From positions 19,161 to 83,160 of the forward strand of contig CAZSHX010000008.1 of the NCBI GenBank assembly GCA_964606895.1: a DNA stretch of 64,000 nucleotides, in the 5' to 3' direction. A program made the translations under genes and the position numbers. Positions within the stretch are counted from its first letter, which is position 1. Each line of letters begins with the position of its first letter. The DNA is from CAZSHX01 sp964606895. Its GTDB lineage: Bacteria; Bacteroidota; Ignavibacteria; Kapaibacteriales; UBA2268. Below the pieces are notes generated by a model. The model saw only the letters and a list, made by a program, of their open reading frames with translations, had not been told where the DNA came from and searched no databases. Shown here piece by piece: positions 16,170-24,382 of this stretch.

Positions 16170-18338
16170 TTACTTTTTCTTTTCGATTGGAATCGGCACA
16201 TCTTTTTTGGTAGAATCTTTCTTGTCATCAGGCTCTTTGATAGGTGTATCTTTTTTGGTTGAATCTTTATTTGAATCAAACATTTTCAAAGGATTTTTGG
16301 GCAGATTTATTTCCGGTTTTATTAGATCGGGATTCAGAATTGCATCTTTTGCCTTTTGAAAAACACTTGTCGGATCTTTAAAGACTTCCATCGGGTCAAA
16401 TCCAATCTTTCCGGGACCATCTTTTTTCTTGTCCATAGGCGATACTTTTGCAGTCTGCTCCAATTTTATTACCGGAGCTTGAGGCTTTTTGGTTTGTGCC
16501 CTGACTTTTAATGAATCCGGTATAGGTTTACCGCTTCTAACTATAAGAAGATAATTCACTGAAAGCTGAACATCCTTCGCATATTCTGATGTAGGATATT
16601 TTTCAATTAGCTTTTGATAATAAAAAAGAGCACTGTCAATATTTTTGATATTTTTTTCAAATACCCAGCCCAATGCGTAAAGAGATCTTGGAGCGAAGTC
16701 TGAACCAGGGTACTGATACCAAATCTTTTGAAATTGGGTTACGGCAAAGGTATATTCTTTACTTTCTCTGAGTTTGTTGCCGGAACGATAGAGGTCAGCA
16801 ATTGTGTCAATAACAAAATATTCTGTATATCCTTGTTTCTGAAGAGCTTCCTTTCCGAAATCGGTATCGGGATATTTATCCACAAGAACTTCCATTAACG
16901 AATCCGCTAAAATCGGATCAGTATCTTTGGCTATTCTGGAATAAGCATAAAGATATCTGGATGTTTGTTTATTTTTCTTAGGGGACATTTCTGCCGAAGA
17001 TTTGTAATACACTAAAGCAGAATCTTTATTTCCCAACTCCTCATGAACCCTCCCAAGTTCAAACCGGTTTAATGCAAGTGCGGCTTGAATTGTATCATTA
17101 GGAGTTTCTCCCGGTTTGAATTTTTTTAATGTCTGTTCTTCAAAAGTATGTTTCTGTTCCCAAGTATTCAACAAGTAAAACAGTCGTTCGGATGCAGAAT
17201 AAAATTGTGTTTTTTGGTTGCGGGTTCTTGCAAAATATTTTCTTGCTGTCGGATAGTCCTTAATCTTATAAGCATCAACACCTTTTTCGAAATAATAGGA
17301 TAGTATTGATGGATTGTTGACAAAAGCAGAATCAGAATATTTTTCAAGTACGGTTAACTCTTTTTCTTTATTCTGAAATTTCAACGATGTTAGTCTTGCC
17401 GTAAATACATAAGCTTTCCATTCTGTGTACTTCCCGTCATCTTCAAGGTCAGCAAGTATTTTTTCAGCTTCTTCGTATCTGCCAATTCTAATCAAACTCA
17501 TGCTTCTATAAAGTTTTGCTTCAAAATCAGACTGATAATCAGGGCTGTATTTCTGAACTTTGGCAAATGCTCTTTCAGCTTCAGGAAATTTACCAATTTT
17601 ATAATAAATGGAAGCCATATCCACTTGCCATTTGGCTTTTTGTTCGTTATCGTCGCATTGGGCAATTGCCTGTCTGTATGGCTTTACCGCCGCTTCGATG
17701 TCATGCTCAAATATTGCAAGATCTGCCTGAAGTCTGAATGCCTGCGATAAAATGTCATATCTTTTCTTTTGCCATGCAATATCAACAGTTCGGGAGAGCA
17801 TATTTTTGCCTGCAAAGAACCGACGCTGAATTAACATATTCTCGGCAAAAAGAAGATGGGCATCGGGAGATAAATCTCCTGCAGGAAATTTATCTATCAG
17901 TTCACCGCACTTAATCTGTGATGGGAGCCATTCATTCCTGTAGAAATATGCTTTAGCCATGAGAAATAGCGCACCTTCGATATAATCGCTTTGACCATGA
18001 TTTGCAAGAATCTTGGAGCCTTTTATTATAACAGAATCAAGTTTGATTTTAACAGGTTGTAATTTTTGCTGTTCAACAACAAATTCAGTCATGAACGGTG
18101 GCGGACCCGATTTTGGAACAGTTGGAGTATAATTCTGAGGTTCAGGAATGATTACACGTGGCGTAACACGTTTTTTTTCTTCCTGATAGAGGAACTCATC
18201 TTCGGATTCACGGATAAGCCTTGTGGCATTATAATAAGTATTAAAATAGGTTGTGAAATTGTCATAAGGACTACACCCGTAAAGCATAGCCATCAACAAA
18301 GCACAAAAAATACTCTTTTTCATATTTGAAAATTCCAT
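16170..18338 (-). CDS. TPR-repeat lipoprotein, possibly PorW/SprE-like
   Basis: A 722-residue lipoprotein with the signal MKKSIFCALLMAMLYGC (lipobox LYGC) followed by NFTTYFNTYYNATRLI, which resembles the start of the T9SS-associated lipoproteins PorW/SprE. Residues about 90-600 consist of tetratricopeptide repeats (for example YKIGKFPEAERAFAKVQKYS). The C-terminal 110 residues are a Lys/Asp/Pro-rich disordered tail with repeats of DSTKKD. ATGs at 18338 and 18323 are both possible; the second is nearer the hydrophobic segment. It lies upstream of the kinase gene on the same strand. Assignment to the T9SS is tentative and rests on the repeat architecture and N-terminal motif, in a genome full of T9SS cargo. 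Confidence 0.6.
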   Translation of the reverse strand: MEFSNMKKSIFCALLMAMLYGCSPYDNFTTYFNTYYNATRLIRESEDEFLYQEEKKRVTPRVIIPEPQNYTPTVPKSGPPPFMTEFVVEQQKLQPVKIKLDSVIIKGSKILANHGQSDYIEGALFLMAKAYFYRNEWLPSQIKCGELIDKFPAGDLSPDAHLLFAENMLIQRRFFAGKNMLSRTVDIAWQKKRYDILSQAFRLQADLAIFEHDIEAAVKPYRQAIAQCDDNEQKAKWQVDMASIYYKIGKFPEAERAFAKVQKYSPDYQSDFEAKLYRSMSLIRIGRYEEAEKILADLEDDGKYTEWKAYVFTARLTSLKFQNKEKELTVLEKYSDSAFVNNPSILSYYFEKGVDAYKIKDYPTARKYFARTRNQKTQFYSASERLFYLLNTWEQKHTFEEQTLKKFKPGETPNDTIQAALALNRFELGRVHEELGNKDSALVYYKSSAEMSPKKNKQTSRYLYAYSRIAKDTDPILADSLMEVLVDKYPDTDFGKEALQKQGYTEYFVIDTIADLYRSGNKLRESKEYTFAVTQFQKIWYQYPGSDFAPRSLYALGWVFEKNIKNIDSALFYYQKLIEKYPTSEYAKDVQLSVNYLLIVRSGKPIPDSLKVRAQTKKPQAPVIKLEQTAKVSPMDKKKDGPGKIGFDPMEVFKDPTSVFQKAKDAILNPDLIKPEINLPKNPLKMFDSNKDSTKKDTPIKEPDDKKDSTKKDVPIPIEKKK

Positions 18339-18478
18339 AATTTATTCAGTAATATTTCTAAAAAGAGTAAAAACTGACATTCGCCACCAATTAATAATCA
18401 AAATTACAATTTACCAAAGTTCAATATAGGAAATTTGGCTAATATTAGCAACGATGATTTATATTTATTATTGCAGAA

Positions 18479-18877
18479 CTAGTTTACACTTCTTTTGAAG
18501 GCTGATTTGATGAAACTTCCAAAAGATAATGAATTTTCCAAATCCTGTGTCAGTTCTGCTTGTGGAGTTTGAATTCGGGATGGTCTTTTTGTTTCCGATG
18601 TGAAGGAAGGAATTGGTCTTTCATTTGGAGAAAGGTCTGCTAAGGTATTGATATTATGGTCAGTAGCACCGACAAGAAGTGTTTGTTCTCCGGCTTTTAT
18701 AAGATATATATGCGATTTCGGCTGAAGGGAAATCTTTGAAATGATTTGTAAATCTATCTGATTTTCAATTTTCTTATTTTTTTTAATGACTTTTTTAAGG
18801 ACAAATAAAATCAATCCCAAAAAGCCAACAACTCCTGCTAAAGTAGCAAATGCTTTCATTAATGATGCATCCGGCAT
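18479..18877 (-). CDS. fliO: Flagellar export-apparatus assembly protein FliO
   Basis: A 132-residue protein with one N-terminal transmembrane helix (about 8-28, FATLAGVVGFLGLILFVLKKV), a basic patch, and a cytoplasmic domain with the FliO-type motif SLQPKSHIYLIKAGEQTLLVGATDHNI. FliO helps assemble the FliP/FliQ/FliR export gate. It starts 33 bases after fliN, with AGGAAG upstream, and completes a fliL-fliM-fliN-fliO series in the usual order. fliP would be expected next in many genomes but is absent here. Confidence 0.85.
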   Translation of the reverse strand: MPDASLMKAFATLAGVVGFLGLILFVLKKVIKKNKKIENQIDLQIISKISLQPKSHIYLIKAGEQTLLVGATDHNINTLADLSPNERPIPSFTSETKRPSRIQTPQAELTQDLENSLSFGSFIKSAFKRSVN

Positions 18878-18910
18878 AATAATTCTTCCTGAATATTATA
18901 AAAAACAAAA

Positions 18911-19330
18911 CTATTTCTTGGCGGCTCTGAGTCTGTCAGTCGGATTAATCAAAGTCGTAATCCTTATACCAAAATGCTTATCTATCACAACAACTTCGCC
19001 TTCGGCTACTTTCTTTCCGTTTATCAGAATGTCCACGGGTTCGCTTACTAATTTATCAAACTCAATAACCGAACCTCTGCCGAGTCTGAGAATATCACGG
19101 ATAAGCATATTTGTTCTGCCAAGTTCAATCGAAATCGGGAGCTGTAAATCATAAAGCAATTCCAACTTTGGGTCAAGCGGAGAATAAATTGTGGACTTGC
19201 TTCCCGTTTCTATCTCAGGAAAATCCGGAGTATCAATTTCAGCAGAATCACCATCGGCAAAGCCTGAATCTTCTTTATCCATTCCGCCTCCACTAATAAG
19301 GGCATCTATTTCTTCTTGTGTCATTGACAT
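18911..19330 (-). CDS. fliN: Flagellar motor switch protein FliN
   Basis: A 139-residue C-ring protein. The N-terminus MSMTQEEIDALISGGGM is the typical FliN/FliM conserved segment. Residues about 55-135 form the SpoA domain (LELLYDLQLPISIELGRT, ILRLGRGSVIEFDKLV, EPVDILINGKKVAEGEVVV). The gene begins two bases after the fliM stop with GAGGAA overlapping that stop, so the two are co-translated. It acts with FliM and FliG in torque generation and switching. Confidence 0.95.
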   Translation of the reverse strand: MSMTQEEIDALISGGGMDKEDSGFADGDSAEIDTPDFPEIETGSKSTIYSPLDPKLELLYDLQLPISIELGRTNMLIRDILRLGRGSVIEFDKLVSEPVDILINGKKVAEGEVVVIDKHFGIRITTLINPTDRLRAAKK

Positions 19331-19332
19331 GA

Positions 19333-20364
19333 CTATTCCTCCGATTTATAAAAAATGTTTTCGTCTTCAAGGTCTTCATCATCTAAGATTCTGTTAATTC
19401 TGACAGCTTTTTTGCCATCAACACTACCCGGTCGTGCGGCAAGCTTTCTCCTGCCTGCAACCATTATCTCAATTTCCTGATTTATTCTTTTCTTTAGTTT
19501 TATTACGTCCCCAACCTGCAAATGAGTAAGCTCTCTAACCGTTATAGCGGCTTTACCGAGTTCGGCTAATATTGGCAAATATGTACTCGATATCTGCTGG
19601 TGAAGTACTTCAATGTTTTCTTTCATCTTTTGTGGAGTCTGCCTTACTACCGAAGTTGTTACCAACTGTCTGTTTAGCCGAGCCAGCACATCTTCAAGGG
19701 CAAATGTCGGGAAACAAAGATTCATTAAGTAAGTGTGCATTCCGATGTTCACATCGAAAGAAACCACAACAACAATTTCCGAAGATGGTGCAATCTGAAC
19801 AAAATCAGCTTCCATTTCGAGTCTTTGGTATTTGAAATTCAGATCGGCTATTGCTTTCCATGAATTCTGCAAATCGCTTAGTGCATGCTCAACCACTCCG
19901 CGAATAACTGCTTGTTCAATTGGCGTAATGGAACGGGGTTTGGACTGAATATCAGCCGAACCGCCCAAAAGTCTTTCGATAATAGTAAGTGCAAGCTGAG
20001 GACTAACTTCCATGATTCCATTACCATCAGTGCCTTCAATCTCAAAAACATAAAGACAGCTTGGGTTAGAAACTGAAAGAATAAATTCGGAATAAAATAA
20101 TTGGTCAACAGAAGTTACTGAGATTGTTACAATAGTTTGGAGCTTTGAAACGAGGTAATAACCGAAAATTTCCGAAAAACTTTCATGAACAGTTTGGAGA
20201 GTACGAACCTGATTTTTTGAAATTCGGTTTGGACGACGGAAATCATAATTAGCAATATCTGATTTTTTAAGCTTACCGCTTATAAAATCATCAACGTCAA
20301 CCGCTCCCGAAGTCATTTCGTTGAGTAGGCTGTCTATTTCAGTTTGTGACAGAACATCCGACAT
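19333..20364 (-). CDS. fliM: Flagellar motor switch protein FliM
   Basis: A 343-residue C-ring protein. The N-terminal MSDVLSQTEIDSLLNEM is the segment that binds phospho-CheY in the family. The middle domain (about 45-235) includes FRRPNRISKNQVRTLQTVHE and the LLGG motif in TIIERLLGGSAD, and the C-terminal SpoA domain (about 255-330) includes LAELGKAAITVRELTHLQVGD. Length and motifs are normal. The acidic tail (DDEDLEDENIFYKSEE) extends a little beyond the SpoA domain. It lies between fliL and fliN in one operon. Confidence 0.96.
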   Translation of the reverse strand: MSDVLSQTEIDSLLNEMTSGAVDVDDFISGKLKKSDIANYDFRRPNRISKNQVRTLQTVHESFSEIFGYYLVSKLQTIVTISVTSVDQLFYSEFILSVSNPSCLYVFEIEGTDGNGIMEVSPQLALTIIERLLGGSADIQSKPRSITPIEQAVIRGVVEHALSDLQNSWKAIADLNFKYQRLEMEADFVQIAPSSEIVVVVSFDVNIGMHTYLMNLCFPTFALEDVLARLNRQLVTTSVVRQTPQKMKENIEVLHQQISSTYLPILAELGKAAITVRELTHLQVGDVIKLKKRINQEIEIMVAGRRKLAARPGSVDGKKAVRINRILDDEDLEDENIFYKSEE

Positions 20365-20428
20365 AGTTTTGTTTCAATTAGTGCATCCATGCTTAAAATC
20401 GTCAAAATCGAGAAATGCAGTTCAAATA

Positions 20429-21079
20429 CTATTCTTGAAGAATAAACTCAAGAAGAATAACATCTTTGATGAACATTTCATTTTCTCTGAAAACAGGCTT
20501 TACATTCATCTTTATCATTGAAGGCAAAGAATCTCTCCTTGCCTGAAGCTCTTCAACAGATAAAGAACCGAGAACTCTTGTTACATTGGCTTTAAGTTGA
20601 GCATAAGATTTTGTGGATAGTAAAGTGGGATTTCCTCCCCCACCTTCAGGTCCGGCTTCTTTTGCTTCCTTGGCTTTCTCAACTTTCAATTCCTTTAAAT
20701 GGTCTTCACTTTTAGGAAAATATACAACCCCAATATTAACAACAACGAACTGAGTTGAGTTGCGAGGATTAGTAGTGATTCTTCCCATTTCGAAATATTG
20801 AGCAATCTTTTCATTTTCTTTGAAAAAGTCGCGTTCCCAATTTTTATTTACCACAGCAGGTTTTGGTTTTTCCTCTTGTTTAGCCACGCCAAGATTTTGA
20901 ACTATATAAGGCAGGAACAAAAATCTGACAGCAACAATGATAATAACCAGAGAACCAAGAATTATACCTAAAAGCACAGGCATAGAAATACCGCCAGAAC
21001 TTTGCTTTTTGGGCTTTTCCGGTTGTGGTTCAGGTTGTTCGCCCTCTACAGTAGCTTCTTTTTCCTTATTCTTTGCCAT
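20429..21079 (-). CDS. fliL: Flagellar basal-body-associated protein FliL
   Basis: A 216-residue protein with a Glu/Pro/Lys-rich cytoplasmic N-terminus (1-32), one transmembrane helix (about 33-58, PVLLGIILGSLVIIIVAVRF) and a periplasmic SPFH-like FliL domain ending in FRENEMFIKDVILLEFILQE. FliL rings surround stator units. It is somewhat longer than the usual 150-170 residues because of a charged, Gly-rich insertion (about 140-155). It is the first gene of the fliL-M-N-O series; a TTGGCAC element lies about 95 bases upstream. Confidence 0.88.
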   Translation of the reverse strand: MAKNKEKEATVEGEQPEPQPEKPKKQSSGGISMPVLLGIILGSLVIIIVAVRFLFLPYIVQNLGVAKQEEKPKPAVVNKNWERDFFKENEKIAQYFEMGRITTNPRNSTQFVVVNIGVVYFPKSEDHLKELKVEKAKEAKEAGPEGGGGNPTLLSTKSYAQLKANVTRVLGSLSVEELQARRDSLPSMIKMNVKPVFRENEMFIKDVILLEFILQE

Positions 21080-21165
21080 ATTACAATCAAAAAGTAAAAA
21101 TCAATTTAATTATCCGAAATTAATTATCGGCAATGTTTTGAAAAACATTAACCAAATTATCTATA

Positions 21166-21181
21166 TAAAAAATAGTGCCAA
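21166..21181 (-). promoter_or_regulatory. Possible sigma-54 -24 element upstream of fliL
   Basis: On the minus strand TTGGCAC (21181 to 21175) matches the sigma-54 -24 consensus and is followed by TATTTTTTA. The -12 GC doublet is replaced by TA, so the match is partial. The nearby NtrC-type activator makes a sigma-54 promoter plausible. Confidence 0.3.
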
Positions 21182-21301
21182 ATACTTCAACAATCCGTAA
21201 GTCTTTTAAAATCATCAAACACGAATAATAACTAAAAATTTGAATAAAAATAATCCTTAGTTCGAAATAATATTTTGTTCAATATTAAACATCTATTTGA
21301 C

Positions 21302-22645
21302 CTACTGAATATTATTGACATCTTTTCTGCCGATACAAAAATACTCAAATCCTGCATTTGCAATTTCCTTCGGATTGTAAAGATTTCTTCCGTCAAAAAT
21401 TATCTTCTGTTTTAATGACTCATGAAGTTTGTTGAAATCAGGATTTCTGAAAACCGTCCATTCAGTTGCAATAACTAAAGCATCGGCATTTTCAAGGCAG
21501 TGATACATATCATTGGCATACTCAATTTGATTGCCGAATTTAAGTTTGGTGTTTTCTACTGCTTCTGGGTCATAAGCTGAAATCGTGCAACCAAGTTCAA
21601 GTAGTTTGTTAATTATCAAAAAAGGAGGAGCTTCGCGAGTGTCGTCTGTGTCAGGCTTGAATGCCAAACCCCATAATGCAACTTTCTTGCCTTTTAAATC
21701 GCCTCCAAAACGGTTAATGATTTTGGCGATAAATCTGTTTGTTTGTTTCTCGTTCACCGACCATGCCGATTTAACCACATCGAGTGAAAAACCGACTTGT
21801 TCGGCTGAATGGATTAAAGCCCGCACATCTTTCGGGAAACAAGAACCACCATAGCCAATACCTGCGAATAAAAATCTTTTGCCGATTCTGCTGTCCGAAC
21901 CAATGCCAAGCCTGATATTCTCAATATCTGCCCCTACGAGTTCACAATATCCGGACAAATCATTCATAAAAGAAATCTTTGTTGCCAGAAATGAATTAGC
22001 CGCATATTTTGTTACTTCAGCAGATTTGACATCCATAATATAAATTGGATTGCCGCTACGCAAAAAAGGCTTGTACAAATCTCTCATCACTTCAGCAACG
22101 TATTCGCTATCAGTTCCGACAACGACTCTTTCGGGTTTCATTGCATCTTCGATTGCAAATCCTTCTCTCAAAAATTCGGGATTGCTTGCCACTTCAATGC
22201 TGTTTTCCAGAAGAATGCTGTCTATTAAGTTTCTGATTCTTTCAACGGTTCCGACAGGTACAGTGCTTTTATTAACCAGAATTCTCTTTTCGGTAATGCT
22301 ATTCTTTTTAATTATTTCGGAAATATCTCTGACAACTTTCAAAACATGCTGTAAATCTGCCGAGCCGTCTTCGTTTGGCGGAGTTGGCAGGCACAAGAAA
22401 ATAATGGTGCAATTTTTTACCGCATCTTCCAAATCCATCGAAAAATGCAATCTTCCTTCTTTAATATTCCTTTGAAGAAGCAAATCAAGTCCGGGCTCAT
22501 AAATTGGCGAAATCCCTTTTTTCAGTTTTTCAATTTTTTCCTCTATAATATCTATACAAGTAATATTGTTTCCTGTTGCCGCAAAGCAAGTACCACTAAC
22601 CAAACCTACGTATCCTGTTCCGATAACGCTAATATTATAAGACAT
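21302..22645 (-). CDS. ugd: UDP-glucose 6-dehydrogenase
   Basis: A 447-residue NAD-dependent enzyme that oxidises UDP-glucose to UDP-glucuronate for envelope polysaccharides. It has an N-terminal Rossmann motif GTGYVGLVSGTC (9-20), KSTVPVGT near 125, a central dimer domain with SNPEFLREG, the catalytic Cys in GIGYGGSCFPKDVRAL (about 266), and a C-terminal UDP-binding domain with GLAFKPDTDDTREAP. Family length and motifs are complete. It is transcribed separately from the flagellar genes, from a 222-base AT-rich gap. Confidence 0.95.
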   Translation of the reverse strand: MSYNISVIGTGYVGLVSGTCFAATGNNITCIDIIEEKIEKLKKGISPIYEPGLDLLLQRNIKEGRLHFSMDLEDAVKNCTIIFLCLPTPPNEDGSADLQHVLKVVRDISEIIKKNSITEKRILVNKSTVPVGTVERIRNLIDSILLENSIEVASNPEFLREGFAIEDAMKPERVVVGTDSEYVAEVMRDLYKPFLRSGNPIYIMDVKSAEVTKYAANSFLATKISFMNDLSGYCELVGADIENIRLGIGSDSRIGKRFLFAGIGYGGSCFPKDVRALIHSAEQVGFSLDVVKSAWSVNEKQTNRFIAKIINRFGGDLKGKKVALWGLAFKPDTDDTREAPPFLIINKLLELGCTISAYDPEAVENTKLKFGNQIEYANDMYHCLENADALVIATEWTVFRNPDFNKLHESLKQKIIFDGRNLYNPKEIANAGFEYFCIGRKDVNNIQ

Positions 22646-22674
22646 AAACTCTCCGTAATAATCTGAAATTTAAT

Positions 22675-24072
22675 TTAAAATGCCAATTTCAAATTTGGCA
22701 TGATTTTCTTGATTGCTTCCTGTTCGCTTTCGGGGAATTGGTTTTTTCTAAGCTGAATAGCCTTTAAATTTCCAAGTTTTTCGAAATTCGGAGGAAGTTT
22801 TGTTAATTTATTTGAATTTATTGAAAGGCTTCTCAGGCTCTTCAGATTTGAAAAATCGTCAGGAAGCTGGTCAATTTCATTATTGTCAAGTTTAAGTGTT
22901 TGTAAATTTTCTAATGCTGTAACAGGATTGACTGATTTTAATTTATTTCTTGATAAATCTAAAGAATTCAGGCTTTTCATACCTGACAAACCTTGTGGGA
23001 TTTCTGTGATTTCGCATCCGGTTGCTTCAAGAACCTTCAGCTTCGAAAGATTTCCCAAACCTGCAGGTAGTTTTCCTAATTTACTATTACTGATAACGAG
23101 TTTTGTCAAATTCGGAATTTTGAATACCTGAGATGGCAATTCAGTAGAAATATTATTGGAGATATTCAATGTTTCGAGTTTTAAAAGGTTTGAAACACTT
23201 TCAGGAATAGAAGAAATTTTATTAGAGTTAATTTGAAGCGATTTTAATGAAGACAAATTTCCGATTTCCTGAGGGAGGGATGTTAAATTATTTTTATCAA
23301 GGTCGAGTTCGTTAAGATTTTTCAATTTGCCGATTTCTTTTGGAATTGAGGTTAGTTTATTCCCTTCTAAATTCAATTTCTTTAGGTTTGTCAGATTTCC
23401 AATCGAACCGGGTAGTTCCTTCAGATTGTTCGAAGCCATGCTCAAATTTTCAATAGCAGGAATATTATCAACAGATTCGGGGAATACCTCGAATTTATTA
23501 TTATCCAAATATAACTCTTTCAATAATTTCAAATTTGAAAGTTCAGCGGGCAAAGTATTAAGTTCATTTTTGTTTAGTCTGAGTATTTTCAAATTGGTAA
23601 TGTTTCCGATACTTGCCGGAACATTGGCGATTTTGTTATCTGATATTTCAATACTAACAAGACTTGGGCATTGAGATAAAACAGCTGGTAACTCTTTGAA
23701 TGAATTCCTTGACAGCTTGATATCTTTCAAATTTTTTAATGCCGAAAGTTCGTTGGGCAAAGATGATAACTGATTGTTTGAAAGGTCGAGAGATTCAAGG
23801 ACAACAAATTCAGAAATCTTTGAAGACAGTTCAGTTAGTTTTTTACCAGCCAATGACAATCTTTTCAAACTAGCCGCATCTTTAAGTGCTTCGTCAATTG
23901 ATTCGAAACCACCTGTACGCACTGGTCTTGGTTTGTTTGTAGTCGTCGTTTCTTTCTGTTCGGTCTTATTAGCCGGTTTGTCTTTTTTCTCGGCGATTTT
24001 TGATTTAGTTTGAGCGTTAACAGCAAATACTGTTATCAACATCAAAAGAATAATTTTAATAAATGCCTTCAT
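22675..24072 (-). CDS. Secreted leucine-rich-repeat protein
   Basis: A 465-residue protein with a signal peptide (MKAFIKIILLMLITVFAVNA), a Lys/Thr-rich linker (to about residue 55) and then some 16 leucine-rich repeats of 23 residues with the pattern LP..I..L.NL..L.L..N (for example LKNLNELDLDKNNLTSLPQ), running to the C-terminus. No sorting domain or catalytic domain follows, so it is likely periplasmic or surface-located by another route, and acts as a binding scaffold. It starts 29 bases before ugd and reads in the same direction, but no functional link is evident. Confidence 0.85.
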   Translation of the reverse strand: MKAFIKIILLMLITVFAVNAQTKSKIAEKKDKPANKTEQKETTTTNKPRPVRTGGFESIDEALKDAASLKRLSLAGKKLTELSSKISEFVVLESLDLSNNQLSSLPNELSALKNLKDIKLSRNSFKELPAVLSQCPSLVSIEISDNKIANVPASIGNITNLKILRLNKNELNTLPAELSNLKLLKELYLDNNKFEVFPESVDNIPAIENLSMASNNLKELPGSIGNLTNLKKLNLEGNKLTSIPKEIGKLKNLNELDLDKNNLTSLPQEIGNLSSLKSLQINSNKISSIPESVSNLLKLETLNISNNISTELPSQVFKIPNLTKLVISNSKLGKLPAGLGNLSKLKVLEATGCEITEIPQGLSGMKSLNSLDLSRNKLKSVNPVTALENLQTLKLDNNEIDQLPDDFSNLKSLRSLSINSNKLTKLPPNFEKLGNLKAIQLRKNQFPESEQEAIKKIMPNLKLAF

Positions 24073-24254
24073 CTAAATACTCCGTAAAGTAAACAATATA
24101 TATTACACATAAAGAAGAAATAAGACTCAGGAAAGTTGGAATTATTTTATTTTCACCTGAAATCTATATGTCGAATAAAAGCCAAAAAATTAAATTAGCG
24201 TCTTCAATATCTGAAATTATTTATTTTACAAAAACTAAAAACTATTAATGCTTT

Positions 24255-24273
24255 ACTTGTATATTTTACAAGT
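24255..24273. promoter_or_regulatory. Palindrome upstream of the tandem IgGFc-like family
   Basis: ACTTGTA and TACAAGT (7-bp arms, 5-base spacer) lie about 110 bases before the first gene of the cluster, in the AT-rich gap shared with the divergent LRR gene. It may be an operator for either gene. The evidence is the symmetry only. Confidence 0.3.
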
Positions 24274-24382
24274 ATTTTTAACAAAATTTAAATTATTTTA
24301 GAAATTTTTGTAACAAAATGCGGTTTTATTTGTTATGTCCTTATACGAAATTGACAAAGTCAAAATACATTTTGGGAAAGAT

